This document shows, piece by piece, positions 34,135-43,458 of a DNA stretch of 54,494 nt; position 1 is the first letter of the stretch, and each line of letters opens with the position of its first letter. The translations under genes were made by a program, and so were the position numbers. The notes beneath the pieces were generated by a model. That model was given only the letters and a program-made list of their open reading frames with translations, did not search any database and was not told where the DNA came from. The stretch comes from Planctomycetota bacterium (GTDB lineage: Bacteria > Planctomycetota > PUPC01 > JACPCR01), in the NCBI GenBank assembly GCA_030740295.1, contig JASLXP010000785.1:1-54494 (forward strand), given 5' to 3'.

Positions 34135-35649
34135 TCAGTCATGAAATGTGACATCCACCACGCTGCCGTCGGGACGCAGCACGACATAGCGATCGGCAGC
34201 CAGCCCTGAGTAGAGCTCTGTTTCTTTTGTTGTGGGGAAGATGACTTCAACATCTACTTTTTCGTTCCTGCCGAGGCCAAAGTGCAGGCGTGGGTAGTTG
34301 CCTTCGGTGTCGGTATAAAGCATGCGTTTCCCAATGATGGTTTTCGTCCCAGCCTCAAAGACAGTAACAACCGCGCCGATACACATCGTGTTGCCGCCTT
34401 GCTGGCGGAGCTGAAGTTTGAGCCAATGGGCCTGGGTCTTGGTGGTGTTCCGGAAGACACGAATCGACTTCAGACGATCTTTCCATTTCGCTCCGGTGGC
34501 GGCTGTTACAATGTCCAGACGGCCATCCATGTCGAAATCATCGAAACGCAGATGAGAGCTGGATGTCCATGCGCCGGTCACGGCCTTCGGCAGCACAGAG
34601 AAGGTGCCATCTCCGTTGTTCCTCCAGCAGTAGGTTCCGTAGTTGCCTTGATTGATGATGTCCAGGTGCGTGTCGTTATCGATGTCAGCGACGTAAACAT
34701 GACTGTACCCGGGCTTCTGTTTAGACCCGGCGATGCCTGCCTTTTCTGAAACGTCTCGAAAACCGAGGTTGCCGTCACCGAGAAAGAGTCTCATCGAGTA
34801 ACTGATTCTCTTTGATTTGTCTTTCTCCTTGTTGGTGCTTCCAAAGACGTAAAGGTCGAAATGCCCGTCATTGTTGAAATCGGCGGCTTTGGGAATGCCG
34901 CCGACATAGCCGCCGAGGAGATTGCTTTCGGTTGAGACTTCTTCCAGCCTCCCGTTGTTATTCCTGTAGAGCTGTCTGGGGCCGGTCCAGCGTGCGCGCC
35001 TGCTCTGAACTCCAGCAGCGAAAAGGTCTGGCCAGCCATCGTTGTTAAAGTCGGCGACTGTCCAGTTCCCAAACTGAATCCCGCTTTGCACTGGCTTCTC
35101 TTTCAAGCCTTTGAGAATCAGACCGGGTCGCACGAGCGTTTCCAGTCTGCCGTCCGCATCGAAATCAATGAAAGAGACGAGGTGAGAAGAACTGTGGATG
35201 TGGATTTGATGGAAGGACGGCTTCTCCGCGCCGGCCGCGGATGTATTGATGTTTACGATCACGCCGCCTTCGTTGCCGGTGCAGATCAGATCGGTCTTTC
35301 CATCGCCATTGTGGTCCACTTCGCCAAGATGGAATCCGGCGATAGGCAGCCACTCTCTGGGCATGTTCTGCCAAAACTTGAATCTGTAATCAGCAGTACC
35401 CAGCCAAATGGGCGAAGCCTTGGATTGATGGTGGTTGTTAACGACGATGTCGAGGTAGTTATCGTCATTGATGTCGACGAATGCATAGTCGAAGACGATC
35501 CCGTTGCCCGGCGGGTTCACGTCGACGACCTTCTCAGTGACATCGACAAATCGCCAATCGGCCACTGGGTGAGCTGGTTCTGCAGCGAGTGCGGGGCTGA
35601 TGAAGGTGAGGAGCAGTACGGCTCGGAGGACGGGGGAGGCCCGGGACAT
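34135..35649 (-). CDS. Secreted FG-GAP/VCBS repeat protein with ASPIC/UnbV C-terminus
   Basis: The ~504-residue protein has a signal peptide (MSRASPVLRAVLLLTFISPALAAEP). At least six FG-GAP/VCBS repeats carry Ca-binding loops of the D-x-N/D-x-D type (DINDDNYLDIVV, DHNGDGKTDLI, DFDADGRLETL, DFNNDGWPDLF, DFNNDGHFDLY, DFDMDGRLDIV). An ASPIC/UnbV-like domain follows (GNTMCIGAVVTVFEAGTK, YPRLHFGLGRNEKVDVEVIFP). It should fold as an integrin-like propeller at the cell surface; ligand unknown. It is divergent from the sulfatase gene. Confidence 0.9.
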   Translation of the reverse strand: MSRASPVLRAVLLLTFISPALAAEPAHPVADWRFVDVTEKVVDVNPPGNGIVFDYAFVDINDDNYLDIVVNNHHQSKASPIWLGTADYRFKFWQNMPREWLPIAGFHLGEVDHNGDGKTDLICTGNEGGVIVNINTSAAGAEKPSFHQIHIHSSSHLVSFIDFDADGRLETLVRPGLILKGLKEKPVQSGIQFGNWTVADFNNDGWPDLFAAGVQSRRARWTGPRQLYRNNNGRLEEVSTESNLLGGYVGGIPKAADFNNDGHFDLYVFGSTNKEKDKSKRISYSMRLFLGDGNLGFRDVSEKAGIAGSKQKPGYSHVYVADIDNDTHLDIINQGNYGTYCWRNNGDGTFSVLPKAVTGAWTSSSHLRFDDFDMDGRLDIVTAATGAKWKDRLKSIRVFRNTTKTQAHWLKLQLRQQGGNTMCIGAVVTVFEAGTKTIIGKRMLYTDTEGNYPRLHFGLGRNEKVDVEVIFPTTKETELYSGLAADRYVVLRPDGSVVDVTFHD

Positions 35650-35815
35650 GATGCGCAAAGATGGGTGCAATTGATTTGGGAGATCGAATGCAGATGAACA
35701 GGATTATACTTCCCTCTGGATGCCCAGATCAAAAGCGAGTGTGATGCGCCTGAGTTTTGGAATTCTGGTGGAGAGAGCATTACACTGCCCCGAGATGAGA
35801 AAAGAAGGAGGATCA

Positions 35816-37489
35816 ATGGGACATCACTGCCGGGGAGCTGTCGCTCACCTTGCGATGATGATACGTACCGGATTACTGGCGGTGTGTGCGCTGACGGGCC
35901 TCTTTGCCGAGGACAAGACAACAGCTCGCCCAAACGTTGTCTTTATCCTGGCGGACGATCTTGGGTTCTCTGACCTCGGTTGCTATGGAGGCGAGATTGC
36001 CACTCCGAATCTGGATGCACTGGCGGCCGGCGGGCTTCAGTTCACCCAGTGCTATAACACCGCTCGATGCTGGCCGACCCGCGCAGCACTCTTGACGGGT
36101 TACTATGCTCAGCAGGTGCATCGAGACGGGCTGCCGGGGCTGAGGCTCGGTGCCCGGCAGAAATGGGCGCGGCTCCTGCCAGATTTCCTCAGGCCTCACG
36201 GCTATCGAAACTATCACAGTGGCAAGTGGCACATCGACGGCAAGGTGCTCGACGCCGGCTTCGACCGTTCGCTGAACGTAAAGAACCAAGGCAACTTCTT
36301 CACCGCTGCGAGAAATCTGATTGACGATGTCCGTGTCACTCCCGCGGCTGATGAGTCAGACTATTACGCCACGACAGCCACCGTCGATCATGCGATAGAT
36401 TGTTTGAAGGAACATGAAAGGAAGTTTTCAGATCGTCCCTTCTTTCATTACCTCGCCTTCATCGCGCCTCACTTTCCGCTCCACGCGCTGCCGGAGGACA
36501 TCGCCCGATACCGGGACAAATATCTGGACGGTTGGGACAAGATGCGCGAACGGCGTTATGCACGCCAGCAAAGGATGGGGTTGCTCAAAACCACGCTGTC
36601 GGATCTCGAGCCGGATGTTGGACCGCCGTATCACTTTCCAGCGGCGTTCAAAGTGCTGGGGTCGGGCGAGATCAATCGCCCGTTGCCGTGGGTTAAGCTG
36701 ACCGATGAGCAACGACGGTTTCAGGCCACCAAGATGGCGATCCATGCGGCCATGGTCGACCGGATGGATCGAGAGATTGGTCGCGTGATCGAACAGCTCA
36801 AGGCCATGGGTGTCTATGAAAACACACTGATCTTTTTCGCATCGGACAATGGCGCCAGTGCCGAAATCATGGTCCGCCACGGTGGCCACGATCCCAAAGC
36901 CGCTCCCGGAAGCGCGGCAAGTTATCTTTGTCTGGGTCCGGGATTTTCCAGCGCGTCTAACACGCCCTTTCGCCGTCACAAGACCTGGGTCCACGAAGGA
37001 GGCACCAGCACTCCGCTCGTGGTCCATTGGCCTTCCGGCATTCAGGCCCGTGGTGAATTGCGGCATACGCCGGCTCACGTGATCGACATCGTTCCGACAA
37101 TCCTGGAAGTGGCAGGCATCGATAAGCCCACCGAGTGGGACGGTGAAACAATCCCGCCTGCGCCCGGCAAGAGCCTCGTGCCCTCGCTAGAGCGGGACGT
37201 GAATATCGACCGGGATTCTCTGTGGTGGATGCATGAAGGGCACCGAGCCATTCGCGTCGGTGACTGGAAACTGGTATCCGCCAGAGGCGATGCCTGGGAG
37301 CTCTACGATCTTCGTACCGACCGCGCCGAATCCAGGAACATGGCTGACAAGATGCCGGAAAAAGTGCAGGAGCTCGAAGCCTTGTGGAAACGCCAACTGA
37401 ATTCGATGATCCGTCTGGCAGCTAAAACCGCTAAGCAGACGACTAAGAAAAAGAAGAAGTCCAGAAAACCCAAGACCGATAGACAATAA
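35816..37489 (+). CDS. Secreted Cys-type sulfatase (arylsulfatase family)
   Basis: The 557-residue protein has AAGGAGG before ATG 35816 and a hydrophobic signal (~15-30). Motifs are RPNVVFILADDLGFSDLGCYGG (metal-binding Asp pair), CWPTRAALLTG with Cys85 as the formylglycine precursor (C-x-P-x-R), HSGKWH, FFASDNGASAE and KTWVHEGGTSTPLVVHWP. It hydrolyses sulfate esters, probably on sulfated polysaccharides. The C-terminus is very Lys-rich. The window shows no catalytically convincing formylglycine-generating enzyme (the left-edge FGE-like domain lacks the Cys), so maturation needs a gene elsewhere. Confidence 0.95.
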   Translation: MGHHCRGAVAHLAMMIRTGLLAVCALTGLFAEDKTTARPNVVFILADDLGFSDLGCYGGEIATPNLDALAAGGLQFTQCYNTARCWPTRAALLTGYYAQQVHRDGLPGLRLGARQKWARLLPDFLRPHGYRNYHSGKWHIDGKVLDAGFDRSLNVKNQGNFFTAARNLIDDVRVTPAADESDYYATTATVDHAIDCLKEHERKFSDRPFFHYLAFIAPHFPLHALPEDIARYRDKYLDGWDKMRERRYARQQRMGLLKTTLSDLEPDVGPPYHFPAAFKVLGSGEINRPLPWVKLTDEQRRFQATKMAIHAAMVDRMDREIGRVIEQLKAMGVYENTLIFFASDNGASAEIMVRHGGHDPKAAPGSAASYLCLGPGFSSASNTPFRRHKTWVHEGGTSTPLVVHWPSGIQARGELRHTPAHVIDIVPTILEVAGIDKPTEWDGETIPPAPGKSLVPSLERDVNIDRDSLWWMHEGHRAIRVGDWKLVSARGDAWELYDLRTDRAESRNMADKMPEKVQELEALWKRQLNSMIRLAAKTAKQTTKKKKKSRKPKTDRQ

Positions 37490-37503
37490 TCGAGGACCGT
37501 TAC

Positions 37504-38388
37504 ATGGAACTATCAACAGTGAATTCAAAGTGGAATGCGCTGGTTTGTCTGATCATTTTCTGTGCACCCATCGCTGGGGAGGACTCAGCCCATCGTCTGG
37601 AAATGCAATCGAAAAAGGTCGCTAACGGCCCTGTCCTTGATGGCTCGTCTCAAGATGAAACCTGGGGTACCGCCTCGACTCTCGTGGTGCAGATGGAAAA
37701 ACTCGGCGAGGACGCGGGCAGGGAAAGCCAGGCGGCCATCACAAGTGTGCATACTAACGAGGAAATCTTCTTACTGGTCCAGTGGCTGGACGGAACCAGA
37801 AACGATTCCCACAAGCCTTGGGTGTGGAAGAAAGCGAAGGGCGCTTACGAACAGGGCAAGGACATCGAGGATGTTTTTTCCATCGGCTTCCCTCTTAAAG
37901 GCCGTTTTACGGGCAACATGGCCTCGCCCGTCGAAACAGAATGGGATGTGTGGCACTGGAAAGCCGCTCGCACCAACCCGGCCGGCTACGCCATGGACAA
38001 GCGCCACATCCATACATTCAGGAAGCCCAGGGGAAAGGCGAAAAGCTTCAAAACGCGCTCGGGCAAATTGATCTGGATTGCCCGTCCCGAAGACAAGGGA
38101 GATTCGCCGCAGAAAAAGCAGAAGGTGCCGGGCAAGTTCCAGGGAGATCGAGTTCCTCAGTACATTCCCGGAAAGCCAACAGGCAGTGCAGCAGACATCA
38201 AGGCCAAAGGCGAATGGAAAAATGGCCTCTGGACGGTTGAGCTCGCCAGGAAGCTGAACACAAGCCACGGGGATGACGCAGTGCTCAAGATCGGGGGGAC
38301 AATCGAAATGGCTATCGCTCTCTTCGATCATTCCGAACACGAAGAGCACAGCGTCTCAAAAGTGATTGTTCTGAAGTTGGCGCAGTGA
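37504..38388 (+). CDS. Secreted EB_dh / DMSO-reductase-gamma-like haem-binding domain protein
   Basis: The 294-residue protein has a signal peptide (ALVCLIIFCAPIAG). The beta-sandwich sequence resembles the ethylbenzene dehydrogenase gamma-type haem b domain: LDGSSQDETWG, EEIFLLVQWLDGTRND, EDVFSIGFPLKG, WDVWHWKAARTNPAGYAMDKRH, GKWT-like NGLWTVELARKLNT, and MAIALFDHSEHEEHSVS. Met and Lys are the usual haem ligands; several candidates exist and none can be fixed by eye. GAGG precedes the ATG. It starts 15 bases after the sulfatase stop, so the two are probably co-transcribed. Confidence 0.78.
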   Translation: MELSTVNSKWNALVCLIIFCAPIAGEDSAHRLEMQSKKVANGPVLDGSSQDETWGTASTLVVQMEKLGEDAGRESQAAITSVHTNEEIFLLVQWLDGTRNDSHKPWVWKKAKGAYEQGKDIEDVFSIGFPLKGRFTGNMASPVETEWDVWHWKAARTNPAGYAMDKRHIHTFRKPRGKAKSFKTRSGKLIWIARPEDKGDSPQKKQKVPGKFQGDRVPQYIPGKPTGSAADIKAKGEWKNGLWTVELARKLNTSHGDDAVLKIGGTIEMAIALFDHSEHEEHSVSKVIVLKLAQ

Positions 38389-38485
38389 CCCGCGCAACCA
38401 CATCTGTAATGTTCCGGAGCCAAGGTCTTCCCCCTCACGGCTTCTGAGCGGCCACTGAACTACGCTGCAAGCCGGGCTTGCCAGC

Positions 38486-38491
38486 GAGGAG
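38486..38491 (+). promoter_or_regulatory. Ribosome-binding site fixing a TTG start
   Basis: GAGGAG six bases before the TTG at 38498 decides the start of the following membrane-protein gene. An ATG at 38493 is closer but out of frame. Confidence 0.7.
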
Positions 38492-38497
38492 AATGAC

Positions 38498-39067
38498 TTG
38501 AATGCGCCCAATGCTGAAAAGCTCGAAGTAGCCGTAGATGGTCTGCATTGGTTCAAGATGCTGATCGGGTTGTTGGTCGGTCTGTTCGGGCTCATGTTTC
38601 TCGCAGGCCCGATAATGGTCGGCCTGACCCAGAATCCAGCGGCCTTCGTCGGAATCATATGTTCCGGTCCCGCCGGGCTGGTTTTCATAGGCATTGGTTG
38701 CTGGATCGGCCTTGGCACAAGCGGAGTAACCCTGGATAAGGACACGGGCACTATTACAGAGTGGTCGGGCCTGTCCCGCTGGAAAAAGAAAGAAGAGCAC
38801 TGCCTTGAAGATTATGGCCGTGTCACACTGAAACAGTACGAACGGACCCGGGGCAGGGATTCGATTTCGGGGACGGTCGAGCGCGCGGCCACCCATTCCG
38901 CTTTCACAGCAGCGATCGAAGGCACAGGAAAAAAGATCGTGCTCTTGGACTGGGTTCAAAAAGACCAGGTAAGTGAGAGAGCCAGAACTGTGGCAAAGTT
39001 TCTTCAGTTTCCGCTTATCGACATGTCAGAAAGACGAGAGAATGTCATTCAACCGGAAGATCTTTAG
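38498..39067 (+). CDS. Small inner-membrane protein of unknown function
   Basis: The 189-residue protein starts at TTG behind a strong GAGGAG. Two hydrophobic helices (~20-42, MLIGLLVGLFGLMFLAGPIMV; ~48-71) are followed by a cytoplasmic or periplasmic beta-rich domain of PH-like character (GVTLDKDTGTITEWSGLSRWKKKEEHCLEDYGRVTLKQ). No family was recognised. It lies downstream of the sulfatase pair and ends before a large palindromic repeat. Confidence 0.7.
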   Translation: MNAPNAEKLEVAVDGLHWFKMLIGLLVGLFGLMFLAGPIMVGLTQNPAAFVGIICSGPAGLVFIGIGCWIGLGTSGVTLDKDTGTITEWSGLSRWKKKEEHCLEDYGRVTLKQYERTRGRDSISGTVERAATHSAFTAAIEGTGKKIVLLDWVQKDQVSERARTVAKFLQFPLIDMSERRENVIQPEDL

Positions 39068-39084
39068 AGTCTGTGGGTGTGACT

Positions 39085-39216
39085 TCTCCGCGCAGCGCGG
39101 AGATAATTACCACGGATGGCAAAGCCATCCCACGGATGAAGACAGAATAAAAACTTCTTCATCCGTGGGATGGCTTTGCCATCCGTGGTAATTCTATCGT
39201 AGCTGCGGTTGCGGCC
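39085..39216. repeat. Dispersed palindromic repeat, copy C (near-perfect 38-bp arms)
   Basis: Arms 39105-39142 and 39156-39193 are exact reverse complements with a 13-base loop. Each arm contains its own smaller palindrome, GGATGGCAAAGCCATCC. A second hairpin (TCTCCGCG / CGCGGAGA, 39085-39103) sits on the left, and the GGTTGCGGCC box (39207-39216) on the right. It occupies the gap between convergent genes. The exact arms suggest a recent or actively maintained copy. Confidence 0.9.
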
Positions 39217-39315
39217 GAAGGCAGCCTTAGGTTACAGCCCGGAATCTCTCTCGTTTGTTTCGAGTTGCCGGCGCCAATCAGCCTGCTTTGGCGGTAAATG
39301 GTCATTATCACAACT

Positions 39316-39348
39316 TACCGCAACGCATTACGAGATTTCGTTGCGGTA
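39316..39348. repeat. Short inverted repeat between convergent genes
   Basis: TACCGCAACG (39316-39325) and CGTTGCGGTA (39339-39348) are exact reverse complements with a 13-base loop, 43 bases past the stop of the minus-strand dehydrogenase gene. There is no T-run on either side, so a standard terminator is not indicated. The rest of 39217-39390 shows nothing recognisable. Confidence 0.6.
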
Positions 39349-39390
39349 TATGCTAAATGGGAAGGCTTTCCGCCAGGATTCTGTGGGGAT

Positions 39391-40356
39391 TCACGGCTCA
39401 CGGTCCGCCTGAGACCAGTCGAATATCGTGCCGAGAAGTTCTTCGTCTCGATTGCCAAGCATCTCATAAATACGCGACGCTTCGTCGATGGAGACGCAAT
39501 GCGAGACCATCGGCTCAATCTTCACGAGCCCCTGTTCATAGAGGAACACAAGAACTCGCAGATCATCCAAACCGAAGTGGCAGGAGGTCTCAATCTTTGC
39601 CTCCGTGCCGTGCAGGATTCTCCACGGATAGGTGACGTTCTCGCGTACGGCCACCATGCCGATGGTTCCGCCGTGGGCGAGAAGGCCGTGCGCCTGAATA
39701 TCGAATAGCAGAGATTCAGCACTACAGCAGTCGTAGATGAAATTGTATGGCCCTCCTTCCTCGAGAGTCGTGAAGAAGGTGGCGTCCGCAGCATCCAGCA
39801 CGGCATGGGCCCCGCATTGCCTGGCCGCTTCCAATCGCTTTTCGAGCACGTCGGCTACAGTTACTTTCGCTCCTGAAGCTCGTGCCGTCTGGCCCACGAA
39901 ATGGCCAATGGGTCCCTGCCCGAACACCAGAACATTATCGCCCTGGCCGACGCCCATTCTCCGGACGCTGCGAAGAGCGACGCCGGCAACACCAAAGAGG
40001 GCGCAGTAACGACGTTCGATACTCTTTGGCAGCTTGAACAGCAGACTGCCCTGGTCCGCCAGGTTCCAGCCGTTGTGTCCCACGTATTGACCATAGAACA
40101 CCCAATCCCCGGACCGGAAAGCCGTAACGTCTGTGCCAACGGCGATGATTTCTCCGACCTGCTGATACCCGTGCCGGCACGGAAAATTTCCGCCGTAACC
40201 GAATTCGGACATGAAAGCATGACGCTCCGTGCCATTGGTGACACCGGTGTACTTCGTTTCAATCAAGACATGCGAAGGGCCCGGCTCAGGCGGATCGCCA
40301 AGGTCGTAGATTCCGAGCTTTCCCCGTTCAACAAATTCGAGTGCTGTGGTGCGCAT
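39391..40356 (-). CDS. Zinc-type medium-chain alcohol/polyol dehydrogenase family protein
   Basis: The ~321-residue protein starts at ATG 40356 with AGGA ten bases upstream; the longer frame lacks family sequence. GroES-like N-terminal motifs are VLIETKYTGVTNGTERHAF and RHGYQQVGEIIAVG. The Rossmann domain shows VLVFGQGPIGHFVGQTARASGAKVTVADV. In place of the catalytic CGTD and GHE, it has VTNGTE and HGYQQVGE, so the catalytic zinc site is not conserved. It resembles the dehydrogenases found beside URO-D and sugar-isomerase genes in related bacteria. Probably acts on a sugar or sugar alcohol with NAD(P); substrate unknown. Confidence 0.85.
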   Translation of the reverse strand: MRTTALEFVERGKLGIYDLGDPPEPGPSHVLIETKYTGVTNGTERHAFMSEFGYGGNFPCRHGYQQVGEIIAVGTDVTAFRSGDWVFYGQYVGHNGWNLADQGSLLFKLPKSIERRYCALFGVAGVALRSVRRMGVGQGDNVLVFGQGPIGHFVGQTARASGAKVTVADVLEKRLEAARQCGAHAVLDAADATFFTTLEEGGPYNFIYDCCSAESLLFDIQAHGLLAHGGTIGMVAVRENVTYPWRILHGTEAKIETSCHFGLDDLRVLVFLYEQGLVKIEPMVSHCVSIDEASRIYEMLGNRDEELLGTIFDWSQADREP

Positions 40357-40450
40357 GTTCAGTCGATCCTGATGTTCTGATTCATCGTAGCTAGACAGTT
40401 TGCTTCCAGATGGATTCTCGATCGACAGGTCTCGATGAGCGTGCGCCTTT

Positions 40451-41269
40451 TCATGGGAGTCTGCTTTTGAGATATTGATGGCATGCAGGCACGTCGGACT
40501 CATCGAGGCTGTGAAGGATCAGCCCTCCCGTAAATCCAATCGATTGGAGCAGGGAGATGTATCTGTCGTAATCGAGGATCCCCTTGCCCGCCGCGGAGAA
40601 TCCTTCCGCGCTCAGGTCCTTTGCATGTGCCAGCGCGATGTCTTTTCCGATTAAGTCAAACGCTTCATCAAGGATCTCGTGCATTCGATCCTTTTCACTG
40701 ACATGGAAAAGGTTGGCACCGTCGATGACGACCTTGAGATGAGACGAACGAATTTCATCCAGCATCCGGCGCGCTTTTTTTGCCGAGCTCACCACATTGG
40801 ACAGTTCCGGTTCGAAGACGAGAGTCACGCCTGCCTGTTCGGCAATTTCAGTGGCTTCGGCAATCGAAACGATCATGTCTCGCCATGCATCCTCCGAAAC
40901 ATTCTCCGCATGCCCCGCCCACATGTAATCCGCGTTGCGTGTGCCCGTGCTGATGGTAATGAGCGACGTGCCAAGGCTCTCGCATGCGTTCGCCAGCACT
41001 CGAAGGCTTTTCATGCCGGATTGCTGTTCTTCGGCATTCGGGTGGATTATGTTGAACGTTCCGGAAAGTGCGGACACTTCGATCTCCCTTGCCCCCATTG
41101 CCAGGCGAATCCGGTCGCAAAGATCACTATCGAGAGATTCAGGCATCGTGGGCAATCCAACCGTTTGCAGATTGAACTGAACACAGCCAAAGCCGGCTGC
41201 CCGGATGGCGTCCAGCGACTCATCGAGCGTAGGCCTTGAAAAAGTTTTTGAGAAGATTCCGACCTGCAT
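40451..41269 (-). CDS. Xylose isomerase-like TIM barrel (sugar phosphate isomerase/epimerase family)
   Basis: The 272-residue protein starts MQVGIFSKTFSRPTLDESLDAIRAAGFGCVQF at ATG 41269 (AAAGGA upstream). The barrel has family metal-ligand positions TLVFEPELSN (Glu), LKVVIDGANLFH (Asp), IALAHAKDL (His) and the late Glu replaced by HSLDESD. The likely reaction is a divalent-metal-dependent aldose-ketose isomerisation or epimerisation in the cytoplasm. It lies between the ABC transporter gene and the dehydrogenase gene on the same strand. Confidence 0.88.
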   Translation of the reverse strand: MQVGIFSKTFSRPTLDESLDAIRAAGFGCVQFNLQTVGLPTMPESLDSDLCDRIRLAMGAREIEVSALSGTFNIIHPNAEEQQSGMKSLRVLANACESLGTSLITISTGTRNADYMWAGHAENVSEDAWRDMIVSIAEATEIAEQAGVTLVFEPELSNVVSSAKKARRMLDEIRSSHLKVVIDGANLFHVSEKDRMHEILDEAFDLIGKDIALAHAKDLSAEGFSAAGKGILDYDRYISLLQSIGFTGGLILHSLDESDVPACHQYLKSRLP

Positions 41270-41320
41270 GGATTCCTTTCGGGCAGTGGGGCCGCTGCCA
41301 AAGCATGTCTGCACGAAGAA

Positions 41321-43318
41321 CTATGTCCTCAAAGCTTCGACAGGATTGAGCCTGGCGGCCAGCCAGGCTGGGTAGATGCCGAAGAGGATACCGATGGCCA
41401 TGGAGATGGCGACGGAGATCATCATGATGAGGTCGTTGAAACTGACGGGGAATCCGAATATCCGCTCGATGGTTCGGCCGGCGAAGATGCCGAGGCCCAG
41501 GCCAAGCACACCTCCCAGAATCGAAATCAGCATCGCTTCGGTGAGGAACTGTTTCATGATGTCGCGGCGCGAGCCGCCGACCGCACGGCGGATGCCGATC
41601 TCGCGGGTGCGCTCGGATACGTTGGCGATCATGATGTTCATAATGCCGATGCCGCCGACGATCAGTGAGATGGCCGCAATGACGATGATGATCACGTTAA
41701 AGATCTCTTTGGTCGTCTGTGCCTGGCGCAGCTTTTCCAGAGGCACGGAGACTTCAAAATCGTTCGCTTCGTTGTGCAGGTTCGAGACGATGCGGTGGAT
41801 GGCTTTCGATTGGCCGATGAGCTTGCCGTCGGACTCCATACGGAGCGAAAGGACGTCCAGGTGGCTGTCCCGCGGCGCTTTTCGGAAGTAGGTGCGCAAG
41901 CTGGCGAAGGGGATGTAGACGTCGAGGTTGCGGTTGACGATGCTGACGTCAGTGATCTCGCTTTTTGTATATTCCTTTCGGCCCATTACGCCGACGACGG
42001 TGAACGGCTCGTCGCCGAGGATGAGCACTTCGCCAATGGGCTCTGCGGGCAGTTTCAGTTTTCGCACGACTTCGGTGCCGAGCACGCAGACCCGGCGAAA
42101 TTGTTTCTCGTCCTGGCCGTTGAGAAACCTTCCGTTGCCTACATAAAAATTAACGACGGACTGAAAATCGCCGGTAATTCCGAGCGTATTGGCATCATCC
42201 ACAACCTGGTCCTGGTATCGGATCTCGGCTTTAATTTCCTTCCAGGCGGTCATGGCCCCGACGCCCTGGATGTGCTCGTCGATTTCCTGCATGTCGGAAA
42301 GACTGAGGCCGTACGGGCTGATGCGGCGGACCCGCAGCAGACGTGCGCCTTCGAGCCCCAGGTCGCGGACCTGGATGTTGTTCATTCCGATCTGGCGAAT
42401 CTGGTCGAGCTGCTGCTGTTTGCCGCCTTCGGTGATCGCGGTCATGGCGATAACTGCGGCGATGCCGAAGACGATTCCCATCATGGTCAGGAAACTGCGC
42501 AGCTTGTGGGCGGCGATGCCCTCCCGGAAGGACATTCTGAGGGTGTCACTGGCGCGAACGCGTCTGCTGCGGCTCTTTTTGAATTGTGGCCTTTCGGCGT
42601 CGCTTTCAGGGCCGGGAGCCTCGGTCTTGACCTTCCCGTTGGTTTCGTCGCTGACGATCAGGCCGTCGGCCACGGAGATGATCCTCTCGGCCTGCTTTGC
42701 GACGTTGGGGTCGTGCGTCACCACGACGATGGTGTGCCCTTCGTCATTGAGCTGGCGGAGGACGTTGAGAATTTCCTGACCTGTCTTCGAGTCGAGATTG
42801 CCAGTGGGCTCGTCGGCAAGGATGAGCTGCGGGCGCCCGGCCAGGGCGCGGCTGATGGCGACCCGCTGCATCTGTCCGCCGGAGAGCTCAGCCGGCCGGT
42901 GCCGGAGGCGATCGCCAAGCCCCAGTTGCCCGGCAAGCTTTCTGCTGGCTTTCCGCCGCTTCGATTTGGCGACCCCCCCATACACCAGGCCCAGGCCGAT
43001 GTTATCGACGACGTTGAGATCTGTGAGCAAGTTGTACTGTTGGAACACGTACCCAATCTCGCTGTTGCGGACGCGGGACAGACGCTGATCGGAAAGCTTC
43101 GAGACTTCCTGTCCGTTGAGGGAGTAGTTGCCACTCGTCGGTTTGTCCAGGCAGCCGAGTAGATACATGAGTGTCGACTTGCCGCTGCCCGAAGGCCCCA
43201 TTATGGCCACGAACTCTCCTTCACTGATGGCCAGGTCGACGCCGCGCAAAGCCTCGACGGTCACCTGTCCCATTTGGAAATGGCGGGTGAGGTTCCGGGC
43301 TTCGATTAGCAGCGGCAT
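41321..43318 (-). CDS. MacB-type ABC transporter, ATPase-permease fusion
   Basis: The 665-residue protein has an N-terminal ATPase: Walker [10 protein letters not shown] (~41), Q-loop VFQQYNLL, signature [16 protein letters not shown] (~144), Walker [17 protein letters not shown] and H-loop VVVTHD. The MacB permease follows: TM1 at ~280-300 ([20 protein letters not shown]), a periplasmic domain (~300-540), then three TMs ([59 protein letters not shown]). MacB works by mechanotransmission, pushing periplasmic substrate through adaptor and TolC rather than importing from the cytoplasm. It is the last transport gene of a TolC-adaptor-adaptor-adaptor-MacB operon. Confidence 0.95.
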   Translation of the reverse strand: MPLLIEARNLTRHFQMGQVTVEALRGVDLAISEGEFVAIMGPSGSGKSTLMYLLGCLDKPTSGNYSLNGQEVSKLSDQRLSRVRNSEIGYVFQQYNLLTDLNVVDNIGLGLVYGGVAKSKRRKASRKLAGQLGLGDRLRHRPAELSGGQMQRVAISRALAGRPQLILADEPTGNLDSKTGQEILNVLRQLNDEGHTIVVVTHDPNVAKQAERIISVADGLIVSDETNGKVKTEAPGPESDAERPQFKKSRSRRVRASDTLRMSFREGIAAHKLRSFLTMMGIVFGIAAVIAMTAITEGGKQQQLDQIRQIGMNNIQVRDLGLEGARLLRVRRISPYGLSLSDMQEIDEHIQGVGAMTAWKEIKAEIRYQDQVVDDANTLGITGDFQSVVNFYVGNGRFLNGQDEKQFRRVCVLGTEVVRKLKLPAEPIGEVLILGDEPFTVVGVMGRKEYTKSEITDVSIVNRNLDVYIPFASLRTYFRKAPRDSHLDVLSLRMESDGKLIGQSKAIHRIVSNLHNEANDFEVSVPLEKLRQAQTTKEIFNVIIIVIAAISLIVGGIGIMNIMIANVSERTREIGIRRAVGGSRRDIMKQFLTEAMLISILGGVLGLGLGIFAGRTIERIFGFPVSFNDLIMMISVAISMAIGILFGIYPAWLAARLNPVEALRT

Positions 43319-43381
43319 GGTGGAATGATGGAGTGGTGGAGTGGTGCTGCTGGATACTCGGACGATGGCTGGAAAAAAGCC

Positions 43382-43415
43382 TCCAACGAATTCAAGGAAA
43401 CAACGAATGAAGAAA
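43382..43415. repeat. Second repeat family, single arm
   Basis: Thirty-four bases identical to 23046-23079 (core CGAATTCAAGGAAACAAC), with similarity continuing a few bases leftward. It lies in the 140-base gap between the MacB and adaptor genes, next to GGAATGATGG microrepeats at 43319-43345. No second arm is visible here. Confidence 0.8.
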
Positions 43416-43458
43416 TTTGGGAAATGTCAGACCCGGGTGCTGGAATGGTGATGAGCTT

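Noticed and set aside
41774..43162. A 462-codon open frame on the plus strand
   Set aside because: Antisense to the MacB-type transporter, which shows Walker, signature and membrane motifs; no ribosome-binding site or family features in the antisense translation.
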